A stretch of 64,000 bases of DNA, from the NCBI GenBank assembly GCA_035255485.1, contig DATEZO010000062.1, positions 1 through 64,000 on the forward strand. The letters run 5' to 3'. The notes under the pieces were generated by a model. The model did no database searches. It worked only from the letters and a program-made list of their open reading frames with translations, and was not told the DNA's origin. This document shows positions 35,957-44,244 of this stretch, in pieces. The DNA comes from DATEZO01 sp035255485 (GTDB lineage: Bacteria > Pseudomonadota > Gammaproteobacteria > Burkholderiales > Burkholderiaceae_D). Each line of letters opens with the position of its first letter. Position 1 is the first letter of the stretch. A program made the position numbers and the translations under genes.

Positions 35957-35990
35957 TGCCCGTATCGATCCGCCCGGATCGATACGGGCA
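35957..35990. repeat. 16-bp perfect inverted repeat after purF
   Basis: TGCCCGTATCGATCCG (35957-35972) and CGGATCGATACGGGCA (35975-35990) are exact inverse copies around two bases. It lies 11 bp after the purF stop and 61 bp before the next start. With no T-run it may be a strong mRNA-stabilising hairpin or a protein-binding palindrome rather than a classical terminator. Confidence 0.85.
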
Positions 35991-36051
35991 ATCATGGGAA
36001 ACATGCACTTTACCTGGCTCGTTTTGGCACGCGCTGAACGGGTTCTTCATC

Positions 36052-37293
36052 ATGAGCGATATAAAAAAATACGGCTTCACCACAACCATTCTGCATAGCG
36101 ACCGGCAAAAGCCGATCGAGCACGGTTCCTTGCATAAGCCGGTCCATACTTCGGTGACATTCGGATACAGGGATGCGCGCGAACTGGCCGCGGTATTCCA
36201 GGGCCGGCAACCCGGCTTTCGCTACGGCCGCCAGGGAAATCCGACCGTGTCGGCGCTGGAAGACAAGATCAACTGGATGGAAGAAGGCTATTCCACTGTC
36301 TGTTTTTCGACCGGCATGGCGGCGATTGGAGCAGTAGTGCAGGCCCTGCTGTGCGAGGGCGATCATGTCGTCTCGTCAGCCTTCCTGTTCGGCAATACCA
36401 ACAGTCTCTGGCAAACGGCCGGCCGGCAGGGTGTCGATGTCGCATTCGTCGATGCCACCGATGTGAAACAGGTGGCCGCAGCGCTGACCCCTGCCACCCG
36501 CATCGTATTCGTGGAGACGATCGCCAATCCGCGTACCCAGATCGCGGATCTGGCGCGCATCGGACAATTGTGCCGCGAACGCGGCATTGTCTACATCGTT
36601 GATAACACGATGACATCACCCTACCTGTTTCGCCCCGCGACGGTCGGGGCCAGCCTGGTGATCAACGCCTTGACCAAATCGATCGGCGGACATGGCAATG
36701 CGCTGGGCGGCAGCCTGACCGATACCGGCCTGTACGACTGGACGCGCTATCCGAATATTCTCGATACCTACAAGCGGTTTCCTCCGATGCAGTGGGGCGT
36801 GGCGCAGATCCGTGCCAAGGCGCTGCGCGATTTCGGCGCAACGCTGGGGCCGGAAGCCGCGCATCACCTGGCAGTCGGCTGCGAGACAATCGCGCTGCGG
36901 CTGGAACGCGAATGCCTGAATGCAATGGCTATCGCACGGATGTTGGCGGCGGACGAGCGTGTCGCGGCCGTCCATTATCCGGGGCTGCTCTCCCATCCGC
37001 AGCATGAGCTTGCTACCGATCTGTTCCATGCCTATGGCGGTTTGCTTAGTTTTGAACTGAAGGAGGGCATCGATTGCTTCGATTACCTGAATCGGCTCAA
37101 GCTTGGCGTGGCCGCCAGCAATCTGGGCGATACCCGCACGCTGGTGATTCCGGTCGCGCACACGATTTTTTATGAAATGGGCGCCGAACGCCGCGCCAGC
37201 ATGGGCATCGCCGAATCTCTGATCCGCGTGTCGGTTGGCATCGAGGATACGGAAGATCTGGTTGAGGATTTCAGGCAGGCGCTGGATTGTTGA
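36052..37293 (+). CDS. Cystathionine gamma-synthase family PLP enzyme (MetZ-like)
   Basis: A 413-residue PLP-dependent trans-sulfuration enzyme. FRYGRQGNPTVSALE is the family's phosphate-site motif, and the PLP lysine is Lys209 in NALTKSIGGHGNALGG. Its position after purF matches metZ (O-succinylhomoserine sulfhydrylase) of many betaproteobacteria. The N-terminus (KKYGFTTTILHSD) and the HGSLHKPVHTSVTFGY segment, however, resemble a distinct cystathionine gamma-synthase-like clade. Whether it acts on O-succinylhomoserine, makes cystathionine or cleaves it cannot be decided. The window also encodes MetY, so two members of the superfamily coexist. Confidence 0.82.
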   Translation: MSDIKKYGFTTTILHSDRQKPIEHGSLHKPVHTSVTFGYRDARELAAVFQGRQPGFRYGRQGNPTVSALEDKINWMEEGYSTVCFSTGMAAIGAVVQALLCEGDHVVSSAFLFGNTNSLWQTAGRQGVDVAFVDATDVKQVAAALTPATRIVFVETIANPRTQIADLARIGQLCRERGIVYIVDNTMTSPYLFRPATVGASLVINALTKSIGGHGNALGGSLTDTGLYDWTRYPNILDTYKRFPPMQWGVAQIRAKALRDFGATLGPEAAHHLAVGCETIALRLERECLNAMAIARMLAADERVAAVHYPGLLSHPQHELATDLFHAYGGLLSFELKEGIDCFDYLNRLKLGVAASNLGDTRTLVIPVAHTIFYEMGAERRASMGIAESLIRVSVGIEDTEDLVEDFRQALDC

Positions 37294-37651
37294 GGACTTG
37301 CGCAGGGCAGCGGATGATTCCGTTTCCCTGTCGCTTCCGCAGTTTTCAAAGGGGAGGGAGCGGCCGCTAGGCTTAAACGGCAGCAACCGTTTCCGGATTG
37401 GGTGATTGTGCCTGCCGCCGCATTGCCGGCCCGGGAGCTGGGGGCCATGGCGCATCTGTGGTGTTACCATAACGCCGGGTTAAATGGGGAGTATGCCAAA
37501 TAACCCTATCAAATTCGCAATGAATATGCGGTAATTTAAAAATACACGCCTGTGTATGATTGCTGATACCAGTGCGGCCAAACGGCTGCTTCCATTGTTT
37601 CCGGCATGCTGAAAGAATGAGGGGGAATTGATGGTCGCTTTTGGCGGCTGA
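37294..37651. other. Gene-free interval between convergent genes
   Basis: 358 bp between the stops of the MetZ-like gene and the DUF2520 gene. It holds copy 3 of the 74-bp element (37487-37560). The rest is GC-rich and shows no coding frame or T-tailed terminator that I can support. Confidence 0.65.
37487..37560 (+). repeat. 74-bp dispersed intergenic element, copy 3
   Basis: It starts GGGAGTATG, contains AAATTCGCAATG and AATATGCGG, then TTTAAAAATACACG, and ends TGTGTATGAT. ATACAC-gcct-GTGTAT is a near-perfect palindrome. It lies between convergent genes, 91 bp from the minus-strand stop. Confidence 0.85.
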
Positions 37652-38476
37652 TCAGTTGCGCAGTCTGGCCAGTTCTGCAGTCAGCTTTGCGAACTGTGCA
37701 TATAAATTCCCATTATTTTCATTCCAGCTGGAAATCGCATGCTGCTGCTTTTCAACCGTGATCATGTCGCCGCGCGCAATCGGGCCGGTGAGCGCCTGTG
37801 CGGGGCCAAGCCGGAAAACATTGTCCACGGTTTCCCTGACCAGCGGTGACAGTAATTGCAGCGCCGTATCAGCGGGTACGCCGGCCTGGATGCAGGTCTG
37901 CTGCGCAACATGCAGCAGTGTTGTCAGGTAGTTGCAGGCGAATACGGCGGCGGCATGGTACAGAATCTTGGCCTCGCCGTTGATCGGCACGAATTGCGCA
38001 CCGATGGCCGTAAATGCGCTGCCCAGGCATGCGAGCGCGCGTGGATCGCCTTCGACGCCGCAGAATGTGCCGGAAAAACTGTGCACGAGGCTTTCCGGTG
38101 CGGCAAAACTGCGGAGTGGATGAATGCTTGCCACTCGCGCGCCGCACTCTGCGGCGCTGGCCAGTTCATGCGACGACAATGCGCCGCTGCAGTGGAATAC
38201 GACCGTACTTTCCGAAAGACAGCCGGTAGCGGCCAGTGTGCGGCAACTGTCCGCGATCCGGTCGTCGGGTGTCGAAATCAGGTAGATATCGGCCGGCCGC
38301 AGGCTGGCGCACGCTGCCACGGCCCGGCCCGTGCCGATGAAATCGACAGCGCGCTGTGCGCTTGCCAGCGTGCGGTTGCAGATGTCCAGTACCTGGAATG
38401 TCCGGTGCTCTGTCCACAGGCGGGCCAGCGTCTTGCCAACATGGCCGCAGCCGATGATTGACAGGGTTGTCATCAT
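37652..38476 (-). CDS. Rossmann-fold and DUF2520 domain protein
   Basis: A 274-residue putative oxidoreductase. An N-terminal NAD(P)-binding Rossmann domain starts LSIIGCGHVGKTLARL (5-20); a C-terminal helical DUF2520 domain follows from about residue 135 (FCGVEGDPRALACL). The overall plan resembles F420/NADP-binding and 6-phosphogluconate-type dehydrogenases, but the substrate is unknown. Two consecutive ATG codons are possible starts. It is 15 bp downstream of the racemase-like gene on the same strand, suggesting an operon. Confidence 0.85.
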   Translation of the reverse strand: MMTTLSIIGCGHVGKTLARLWTEHRTFQVLDICNRTLASAQRAVDFIGTGRAVAACASLRPADIYLISTPDDRIADSCRTLAATGCLSESTVVFHCSGALSSHELASAAECGARVASIHPLRSFAAPESLVHSFSGTFCGVEGDPRALACLGSAFTAIGAQFVPINGEAKILYHAAAVFACNYLTTLLHVAQQTCIQAGVPADTALQLLSPLVRETVDNVFRLGPAQALTGPIARGDMITVEKQQHAISSWNENNGNLYAQFAKLTAELARLRN

Positions 38477-38491
38477 GAATGGCGCCGCCGC

Positions 38492-39580
38492 TCAGGCGGA
38501 AAATTTGATACAGGGTGAAATGGCATGATAGTCGCCTTCGGTCGGGTGCGTTTTCTGCTGCACCATCGCGCGCGCCTGGAACAGTGGATGACTAATGGCT
38601 TCCTCCATGCATAGGATCGGTGTCACGCAGCAATCGGCATCGGCAAATTTCCCGCTCCAGAAGACGAGCGTTTCCTGCGCGAAAATGGCGTCCAGTTCGA
38701 GTTTGATCGCCATTGCGTCGGTGCCGCCGATTTCCTGGCCACGCGCCCAATGCCGGGCTTTCAGATCCGGGCGCTCCAGCACATCGCAGCAGATTTCCCA
38801 GAACTTCAGTTCCAGCGCGCCCACCGCCATGAAGCGATCGTCCCGGGTGCGATACACGTTGTAGCAGGGCACGCCGCCGGTCAGCAGATCGCGGCCAGGC
38901 GTGGGAGCCTTGCCGAAACTGTTGACGGCTGCCAGCGGCATGATGTTGTGCGCGAGCACGCCATCGGTCATCGATATGTCGACAAAGCGGCCGCGCCCCG
39001 TGGTTCGAGCGCTGATCAGTGCCGCAAGGATGCCTTGCACGGCGGCCTGCGAGCCGCCGAGCACGTCGCCGACCTGCAGGTTCGATAATGCAGGAATGCC
39101 ATCCGGACCGACATTCTGCTCCAGCATGCCGGCGTAGCCGACAAAATTGATATCGTGCCCGGCAAGATGCGCAAACGGGCCGTTTTGCCCGTAACCGGAA
39201 ATAGCGCACATGACGAGCTTCGGGTTACGCTGTTTCAGTGTCTTCCAGCCCAAGCCCAGCTTGTCCATCACGCCTGGTCGAAAGCTTTCGACCACGACAT
39301 CGGCGCTGTCGACCATGCGCAGGAATTCGTCGCGCTGCGCCGCATCTTTCAGGTCAAGCCGCAGGAAGCGCTTGCCGCGATTGACGGCAATGAAGAATTG
39401 CGACACTTCATGCTTCACATGACCCATGGTGCGCGCATAGTCGCCCATGCCGGGGTCTTCGATCTTGATGACTTCGGCGCCCATGTCGGCCAGATGCATG
39501 GTCGCCAGCGGGCCAGGTAGGAGGCGAGTCAGGTCAAGGACCCGGATGCCTTGCAACGGTTGATCGAGAGAGTGGGGCAT
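38492..39580 (-). CDS. Alpha-methylacyl-CoA racemase-like (CaiB/BaiF, CoA-transferase family III)
   Basis: A 362-residue member of the CoA-transferase III family. The N-terminal VLDLTRLLPGPLATMHLADMGAEVIKIE block is typical. His142 (in GHDINF) and Asp172 (in QVGDVLGG) are 30 residues apart, the spacing of the His126/Asp156 catalytic pair of the Mycobacterium alpha-methylacyl-CoA racemase, and the total length matches that enzyme. This favours a racemase of 2-methyl-branched acyl-CoAs over a true CoA transferase, but the latter is not excluded. It is 90 bp from the ABC-F gene and followed by the DUF2520 gene. Confidence 0.85.
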   Translation of the reverse strand: MPHSLDQPLQGIRVLDLTRLLPGPLATMHLADMGAEVIKIEDPGMGDYARTMGHVKHEVSQFFIAVNRGKRFLRLDLKDAAQRDEFLRMVDSADVVVESFRPGVMDKLGLGWKTLKQRNPKLVMCAISGYGQNGPFAHLAGHDINFVGYAGMLEQNVGPDGIPALSNLQVGDVLGGSQAAVQGILAALISARTTGRGRFVDISMTDGVLAHNIMPLAAVNSFGKAPTPGRDLLTGGVPCYNVYRTRDDRFMAVGALELKFWEICCDVLERPDLKARHWARGQEIGGTDAMAIKLELDAIFAQETLVFWSGKFADADCCVTPILCMEEAISHPLFQARAMVQQKTHPTEGDYHAISPCIKFSA

Positions 39581-39670
39581 GATGCGCTCGCTAAGGATGA
39601 ATGATGTTTGGTGGATACGGACTTGTCGAAACGGGCGGATGGCAATGATTGACGGATCACTATCGGTGCG

Positions 39671-41671
39671 CTACACAGCGGCTTGCTCCAGCGCATCATG
39701 CTGTTCCATCCATTCGGACTCCAGTTGCTCGATTTCTTTCGCATGCCAGGCCTGCTCGACGATCAGTGATTTCAGCTTTTCCTTGTTGGCGTGATCGTAA
39801 ATCGACGGGTCGGCCAGTTGCGCATCGATTGCGGCTTTTTTCTCCTGCTGCCTGGCGATCTGCTCTTCCAGCCGCTTGATGCGCGACTCGATCGGTTTTC
39901 GCAGCGCAGCCAGGCGTTGCCGGTCTTCCGCTGCCGCGCGCTTCTGTTCGCGCCGGTCGATATTCGATGCGGCCGGGCCGGCTGCGCTTGCGGTAGCGGC
40001 AGCCTTGACTGCATTCGACGGCAGGGCGGCAGTGCCGGAACCGGACTTGCCCGCCGCCAGCTTGGTCTTGAACAGCCAGTCGCGATAATCGTCGAGATCG
40101 CCGTCGAACGGCTGCAACCGGCCATCCGCGACGATGATGAACTGGTCGGTGGTGGCGCGCAGCAGGTGCCGGTCATGCGAGACCAGCACCAGCGTGCCCT
40201 CGAATTGCGCCAGCGCCTCGGTCAGCGCTTCGCGCGTTTCCAGGTCGAGGTGGTTGGTCGGCTCGTCCAGCAGCAGCAGGTTGGGACGCTGCCAGACGAT
40301 CAGCGCCAACGCCAGGCGCGCCTTTTCGCCACCGGAAAAAGGGGCAATCTTGCTGGTAACCATGGTGCCTGGAAAATTGAAGCCGCCAAGAAAATTCCGT
40401 AATTCCTGCTCACGCACGGTCGGCGCGATTTTCGCCAGATGCCACAACGGCGATTCATCGTGACGCAGCATCTCGACCTGATGCTGGGCGAAATAGCCGA
40501 CGCTCAACCCCTTGCCGGTATGCGCTTCGCCCGCGAGCGGCGCGAGTTCGCCCGCGATAGTCTTGATCAATGTCGATTTGCCGGCGCCGTTGACGCCCAG
40601 CAGGCCGATGCGCTGACCTGTCTGCAGCGAAAAATTGATGCCGCAGACGATTTTTTTATCGATAACGTGGTGGTCGTGCGGATTGTCAATCCGGTAGCCG
40701 GCATCGACGTCTTCCAGTACCAGCAGCGGATTGGGCGCGCTCAAGGGTTCGCGGAAATCGAATGAGAACTCTGCCGCCGCACGCAATGGTGCGATTTCTT
40801 CCATCCTGGCGAGCGCCTTCATGCGGCTTTGCGCCTGGCGTGCCTTGGTGGCCTTGGCCTTGAAGCGGTCGATGAACGATTGCAGATGGGCGCGCTGGCG
40901 CATCTGCTTTTCCTGCATGCCCTGCGCCAGCACGATCTGCGCCACGCGCTGCCGTTCAAACGAGGAATAATTGCCCGAATAGCGCTTCAGCTTGCATTCG
41001 TCGATATGCGTGATGACGTTGACTACGCCATCCAGAAAGTCGCGATCATGCGAAATGATGATCAGCGTGCCGGCATAGCGCTTGAGCCAGTCTTCGAGCC
41101 AGATGATCGCATCCAGGTCGAGGTGGTTGGTCGGCTCGTCCAGCAGCAGCAGGTCGGATGGGCACATCAGCGCCTGTGCGAGATTCAGGCGCATGCGCCA
41201 GCCGCCGGAAAAACTGGCGACCGGTTGCGCCATCTGCTCCATGGAAAAACCGAGGCCGAGCAGCAATTGTTCGGCGCGCGATCTGACGGTGTAGGCATCG
41301 GCATCGGCCAGCCGGCCATGCAGTTCGGCGATCAGGTTGCCATTATCCGCGCTTTCCGGCTCGCTCTCGGCGGCAGCCAATTCCTGCTCCAGTCGGCGCA
41401 GGGTGGCATCGCCGTCAATTGCGTATTCGAGTGCGGGCCGGTCGAGCGCAGGCGTTTCCTGCGCGACGTAAGCCATGCGCCACTTGGCCGGAAAATCGAC
41501 TTCGCCCTGATCGGCGTGCAGTTCGCCGCGCAGCAGTGCGAACAGGCTGGACTTGCCGGCGCCGTTGGCGCCGATCAGACCGATCTTGTCGCCCGGATTC
41601 AGTGTGACATCGGCGGCAACGAGGAGCGGCTTGATGCCGCGCATGAGGGAAACCTGCTGAAAACGTATCAT
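39671..41671 (-). CDS. ABC-F family ATP-binding protein (YheS/Uup-like)
   Basis: A 666-residue soluble protein with two ABC cassettes and no membrane segment. ABC-F proteins bind the ribosomal E site and relieve stalled or inhibited translation. Walker A motifs are GANGAGKSS (34-42) and GVNGAGKST (about 358-366). Both signature motifs (SFSGGWRMRL, PFSGGEKARL) and both LLLDEPTNHLDL Walker B blocks are intact. The charged C-terminal extension (about 550-666) contains a coiled coil, as in YheS/Uup. The ATG at 41669-41671 is chosen over an in-frame TTG eight codons upstream. Confidence 0.93.
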   Translation of the reverse strand: MIRFQQVSLMRGIKPLLVAADVTLNPGDKIGLIGANGAGKSSLFALLRGELHADQGEVDFPAKWRMAYVAQETPALDRPALEYAIDGDATLRRLEQELAAAESEPESADNGNLIAELHGRLADADAYTVRSRAEQLLLGLGFSMEQMAQPVASFSGGWRMRLNLAQALMCPSDLLLLDEPTNHLDLDAIIWLEDWLKRYAGTLIIISHDRDFLDGVVNVITHIDECKLKRYSGNYSSFERQRVAQIVLAQGMQEKQMRQRAHLQSFIDRFKAKATKARQAQSRMKALARMEEIAPLRAAAEFSFDFREPLSAPNPLLVLEDVDAGYRIDNPHDHHVIDKKIVCGINFSLQTGQRIGLLGVNGAGKSTLIKTIAGELAPLAGEAHTGKGLSVGYFAQHQVEMLRHDESPLWHLAKIAPTVREQELRNFLGGFNFPGTMVTSKIAPFSGGEKARLALALIVWQRPNLLLLDEPTNHLDLETREALTEALAQFEGTLVLVSHDRHLLRATTDQFIIVADGRLQPFDGDLDDYRDWLFKTKLAAGKSGSGTAALPSNAVKAAATASAAGPAASNIDRREQKRAAAEDRQRLAALRKPIESRIKRLEEQIARQQEKKAAIDAQLADPSIYDHANKEKLKSLIVEQAWHAKEIEQLESEWMEQHDALEQAAV

Positions 41672-41761
41672 TCTTTTCTTGTCTTGCCTTGCCAAATTCC
41701 AAACGCGGATGCCATGCAGCCGCGGCCATCAAGCCGGAAACAACCGGCGGGGTTTCGATTT

Positions 41762-42667
41762 TTATGCAATGCTGGCTGCCTCGCGGCGCAGTTGATCGGC
41801 CGTAAGCAGGAAGACCATGTCGTCTCCGGCGCTGGTCGACAGCCATGTCGGTTCCAGTTTGGGAAATGCGGCTTCCGCATGGCGGCGCTCGTTGCCGACC
41901 TCCACCATCAGCAGGCCTTGCCCGGTCAGCCGTTGTGCCGCCCCTGCCACGATCCTGCGCACCAGATCCATGCCGTCGGCGCCGCCAGCCAATGCAATTT
42001 GCGGCTCGTGGCGGTATTCTTCCGGCAGTTTCGCCATCGAGTCCGAATTGACATACGGTGGATTGGTAATGATGAGATCGTATTTCTTCTTCGGCACAGC
42101 GGCGTACAGATCGGATTCGATCAGGGTAATGCGGTCCTGCAGCGCATATTCTTCGACATTGCGCCGGGCCACCGCCAATGCATCGGCGGAGATGTCGACT
42201 GCATCGACATGCGCATTCGGGAAGGCGTCGGCCAGCATGATTGGCAGACAGCCGGACCCGGTGCATAGTTCAAGGATGTTGGCGACCGATTCGGGATCTT
42301 CTACCCAGGGCGCAAATTGCTCGGGGATCAGTTCTGCGATGAACGAGCGCGGCACGATCACGCGCTGGTCGACGTAGAAACGGTAACCGCCCAGCCACGC
42401 TTCATTGGTGATGTACGCTGCCGGCACGCGTTCGGTCACGCGGCGTTCGATGATCATCAGGAGCGCGGCAATTTCTTCGCGCAGCAGTCTTGCATCCAGA
42501 AACGGGTCGAGCTTGTCGAGCGGCAGCCTGAGCGTATGGAGAATCAGGTAGGCCGCTTCATCGACGGCATCATTGGTGCCGTGGCCGAAGGAGAGTTTCG
42601 CGGTATTGAAACAGGTAACGGCATAACGGAGTACATCGCGGATGGTGGCAAAAGTGGTTATGGTCAT
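41762..42667 (-). CDS. prmB: Ribosomal protein L3 N5-glutamine methyltransferase
   Basis: A 301-residue SAM-dependent methyltransferase of the HemK/PrmB family. Motif I is LELCTGSGCLPI (132-143) and the catalytic NPPY is at 202-205. The N-terminal substrate-recognition helices and the PRSFIAELI segment separate it from PrmC and match PrmB, which methylates Gln150 of L3. It lies between dapE and the ABC-F gene, the usual dapE-prmB pairing of betaproteobacteria. Confidence 0.95.
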   Translation of the reverse strand: MTITTFATIRDVLRYAVTCFNTAKLSFGHGTNDAVDEAAYLILHTLRLPLDKLDPFLDARLLREEIAALLMIIERRVTERVPAAYITNEAWLGGYRFYVDQRVIVPRSFIAELIPEQFAPWVEDPESVANILELCTGSGCLPIMLADAFPNAHVDAVDISADALAVARRNVEEYALQDRITLIESDLYAAVPKKKYDLIITNPPYVNSDSMAKLPEEYRHEPQIALAGGADGMDLVRRIVAGAAQRLTGQGLLMVEVGNERRHAEAAFPKLEPTWLSTSAGDDMVFLLTADQLRREAASIA

Positions 42668-42758
42668 GATGAAAAAATAAGTGGGAGCGGAGCCATCCGG
42701 TGCGATGCGTACTCACGCGTCGAAAAATAAAGGATGGCTGACAGGTTCAGGCGATGTT

Positions 42759-43886
42759 TCACAGCAGCAGATTTTCCAGCGTGCGTCGGTAGATATTTTT
42801 CAGCGGCTCGATGTGCCGGATTTCAATATGTTCGTCGATTTTATGGATGCTGCCGTTTAGCGGCCCGAATTCAACGATCTGCGGGCAAATCTGCGCGATG
42901 AAGCGGCCATCCGAGGTGCCGCCAGTAGTAGACAGATCGGCATCAACGCCGGTTTCCGTCTTGATCGCGGCGCATAGCGCATCGCTCAGGAATCCGCGCG
43001 GCGTCAGGAATGGCAGGCCGCTGACAGCCCATTTCAATTCATATTCAAGCGCATGCCGGTTGAGAATGGCATGCACGCGCTGCTGCAAGCCGTCAATCGT
43101 ACTGGCGGTGGAAAAACGGAAATTGAAGTCGATGACGACTTCACCGGGAATCACGTTCGACGCGCCGGTGCCGCCATGGATATTCGATATCTGGCATGCG
43201 GTTGGCAGATAGTATTCGTTTCCTTCGTCCCATTGCTCGGACGCCAGTTCGGCCAAGGCAGGTGCGGCAAGGTGAATCGGGTTCTTCGCCAGTTGCGGAT
43301 ACGCGATATGCCCTTGCACGCCTTTGATGACCAGTCGGCCGGACATTGAACCGCGGCGGCCGTTCTTGATCACATCCCCCAGTTCATGCACCGAAGTCGG
43401 TTCGCCCACGACACAGTAGTCAGGCCGTTCGCCGCGTTCCTTCAGCATGTTGCACACCACGACCGTACCGTCGGTTGCCGGGCCTTCCTCGTCGCTGGTG
43501 ATCAGGAAGCCGATCGATCCCTTGTGATCCGGATGGGCGGCAATGAATTCTTCGACCGCGACTGCCATTGCGGCAATCGATGTTTTCATATCGGCGGCGC
43601 CGCGGCCATACAACTTGCCGTCGCGTTGCGTCGGGATGAACGGATGCGAATGCCATTGTTCCAGGGGGCCGGTCGGCACCACATCGGTATGCCCGGCAAA
43701 CACCAGCAAGGGTTGCGCGCGGCCTTTCCTGGCCCATAAATTCGTGACATTGCCGGATGGTATCGATTCGCACTGGAAGCCGAGCGGCGCCAACAGGTCG
43801 ATCAGGCGCTGCTGGCAGCCATTGTCATCCGGCGTCACGGACGGCAGCGCGATCAGCGTTTCCGCAAATGCAAGCGTTTTACTCAT
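42759..43886 (-). CDS. dapE: Succinyl-diaminopimelate desuccinylase
   Basis: A 375-residue M20-family di-zinc hydrolase releasing LL-diaminopimelate. Metal ligands and active-site residues are visible: His66 and Asp68 (GHTDVVPTG), the bridging Asp99 (GRGAADMK), and Glu133/Glu134 (SDEEGPATDGT). Length is typical. It lies 3 bp after the ArsC-like gene, an arrangement also found in E. coli (yffB-dapE). Together with dapC and dapD it forms most of the succinylase branch to lysine and cell-wall diaminopimelate. Confidence 0.97.
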   Translation of the reverse strand: MSKTLAFAETLIALPSVTPDDNGCQQRLIDLLAPLGFQCESIPSGNVTNLWARKGRAQPLLVFAGHTDVVPTGPLEQWHSHPFIPTQRDGKLYGRGAADMKTSIAAMAVAVEEFIAAHPDHKGSIGFLITSDEEGPATDGTVVVCNMLKERGERPDYCVVGEPTSVHELGDVIKNGRRGSMSGRLVIKGVQGHIAYPQLAKNPIHLAAPALAELASEQWDEGNEYYLPTACQISNIHGGTGASNVIPGEVVIDFNFRFSTASTIDGLQQRVHAILNRHALEYELKWAVSGLPFLTPRGFLSDALCAAIKTETGVDADLSTTGGTSDGRFIAQICPQIVEFGPLNGSIHKIDEHIEIRHIEPLKNIYRRTLENLLL

Positions 43887-43889
43887 GGG

Positions 43890-44240
43890 TTACGTGTTGA
43901 AAATCCGTTGATAAGTTGCTTCGTCGAATCCGACGTATGTGCGGCCATCCAGGACCAGAACCGGCCGCTTGATGATGGTTGGCGCTTCGAACATCAAAGC
44001 GGCGGCGCCCGGTGCATCGTTGATGGTTGCCTTGCGTTCGTCCGATAGCGTGCGCCAGGTGGAGCCTTTCCGGTTAAGCAGGGTTTCCCACTCGATATCC
44101 TGCAGCCACAGATCGATCTGTTGGCGCATGATGCCGGATTTTCTGAAGTCATGGAATGCATACGATACGGTGTGCCGGTCGAGCCATGCGCGCGCCTTCC
44201 TGACCTGGTCGCAGTTCGGAATGCCGTAGAGAGTCGTCAT
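43890..44240 (-). CDS. ArsC/Spx-like reductase family protein (YffB-like)
   Basis: A 116-residue thioredoxin-fold protein with a single N-terminal cysteine, Cys10, in YGIPNCDQVRKAR, and the conserved PTIIKRPVL segment. This is the YffB branch of the ArsC family, not an arsenate reductase of a resistance operon; no ars genes are near. Its position directly before dapE matches E. coli, where its role is also unclear. The pilU stop is 4 bp upstream of its start. Confidence 0.88.
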   Translation of the reverse strand: MTTLYGIPNCDQVRKARAWLDRHTVSYAFHDFRKSGIMRQQIDLWLQDIEWETLLNRKGSTWRTLSDERKATINDAPGAAALMFEAPTIIKRPVLVLDGRTYVGFDEATYQRIFNT

Positions 44241-44244
44241 GCGC

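Noticed and set aside
40829..42268. 479-codon plus-strand frame across the ABC-F and prmB genes
   Set aside because: It spans two clearly conserved genes on the other strand and has no protein-like features.
43890..44240. Arsenate resistance gene
   Set aside because: ArsC-fold, but of the YffB type and next to dapE as in E. coli, with no arsR, arsB or other ars gene nearby.
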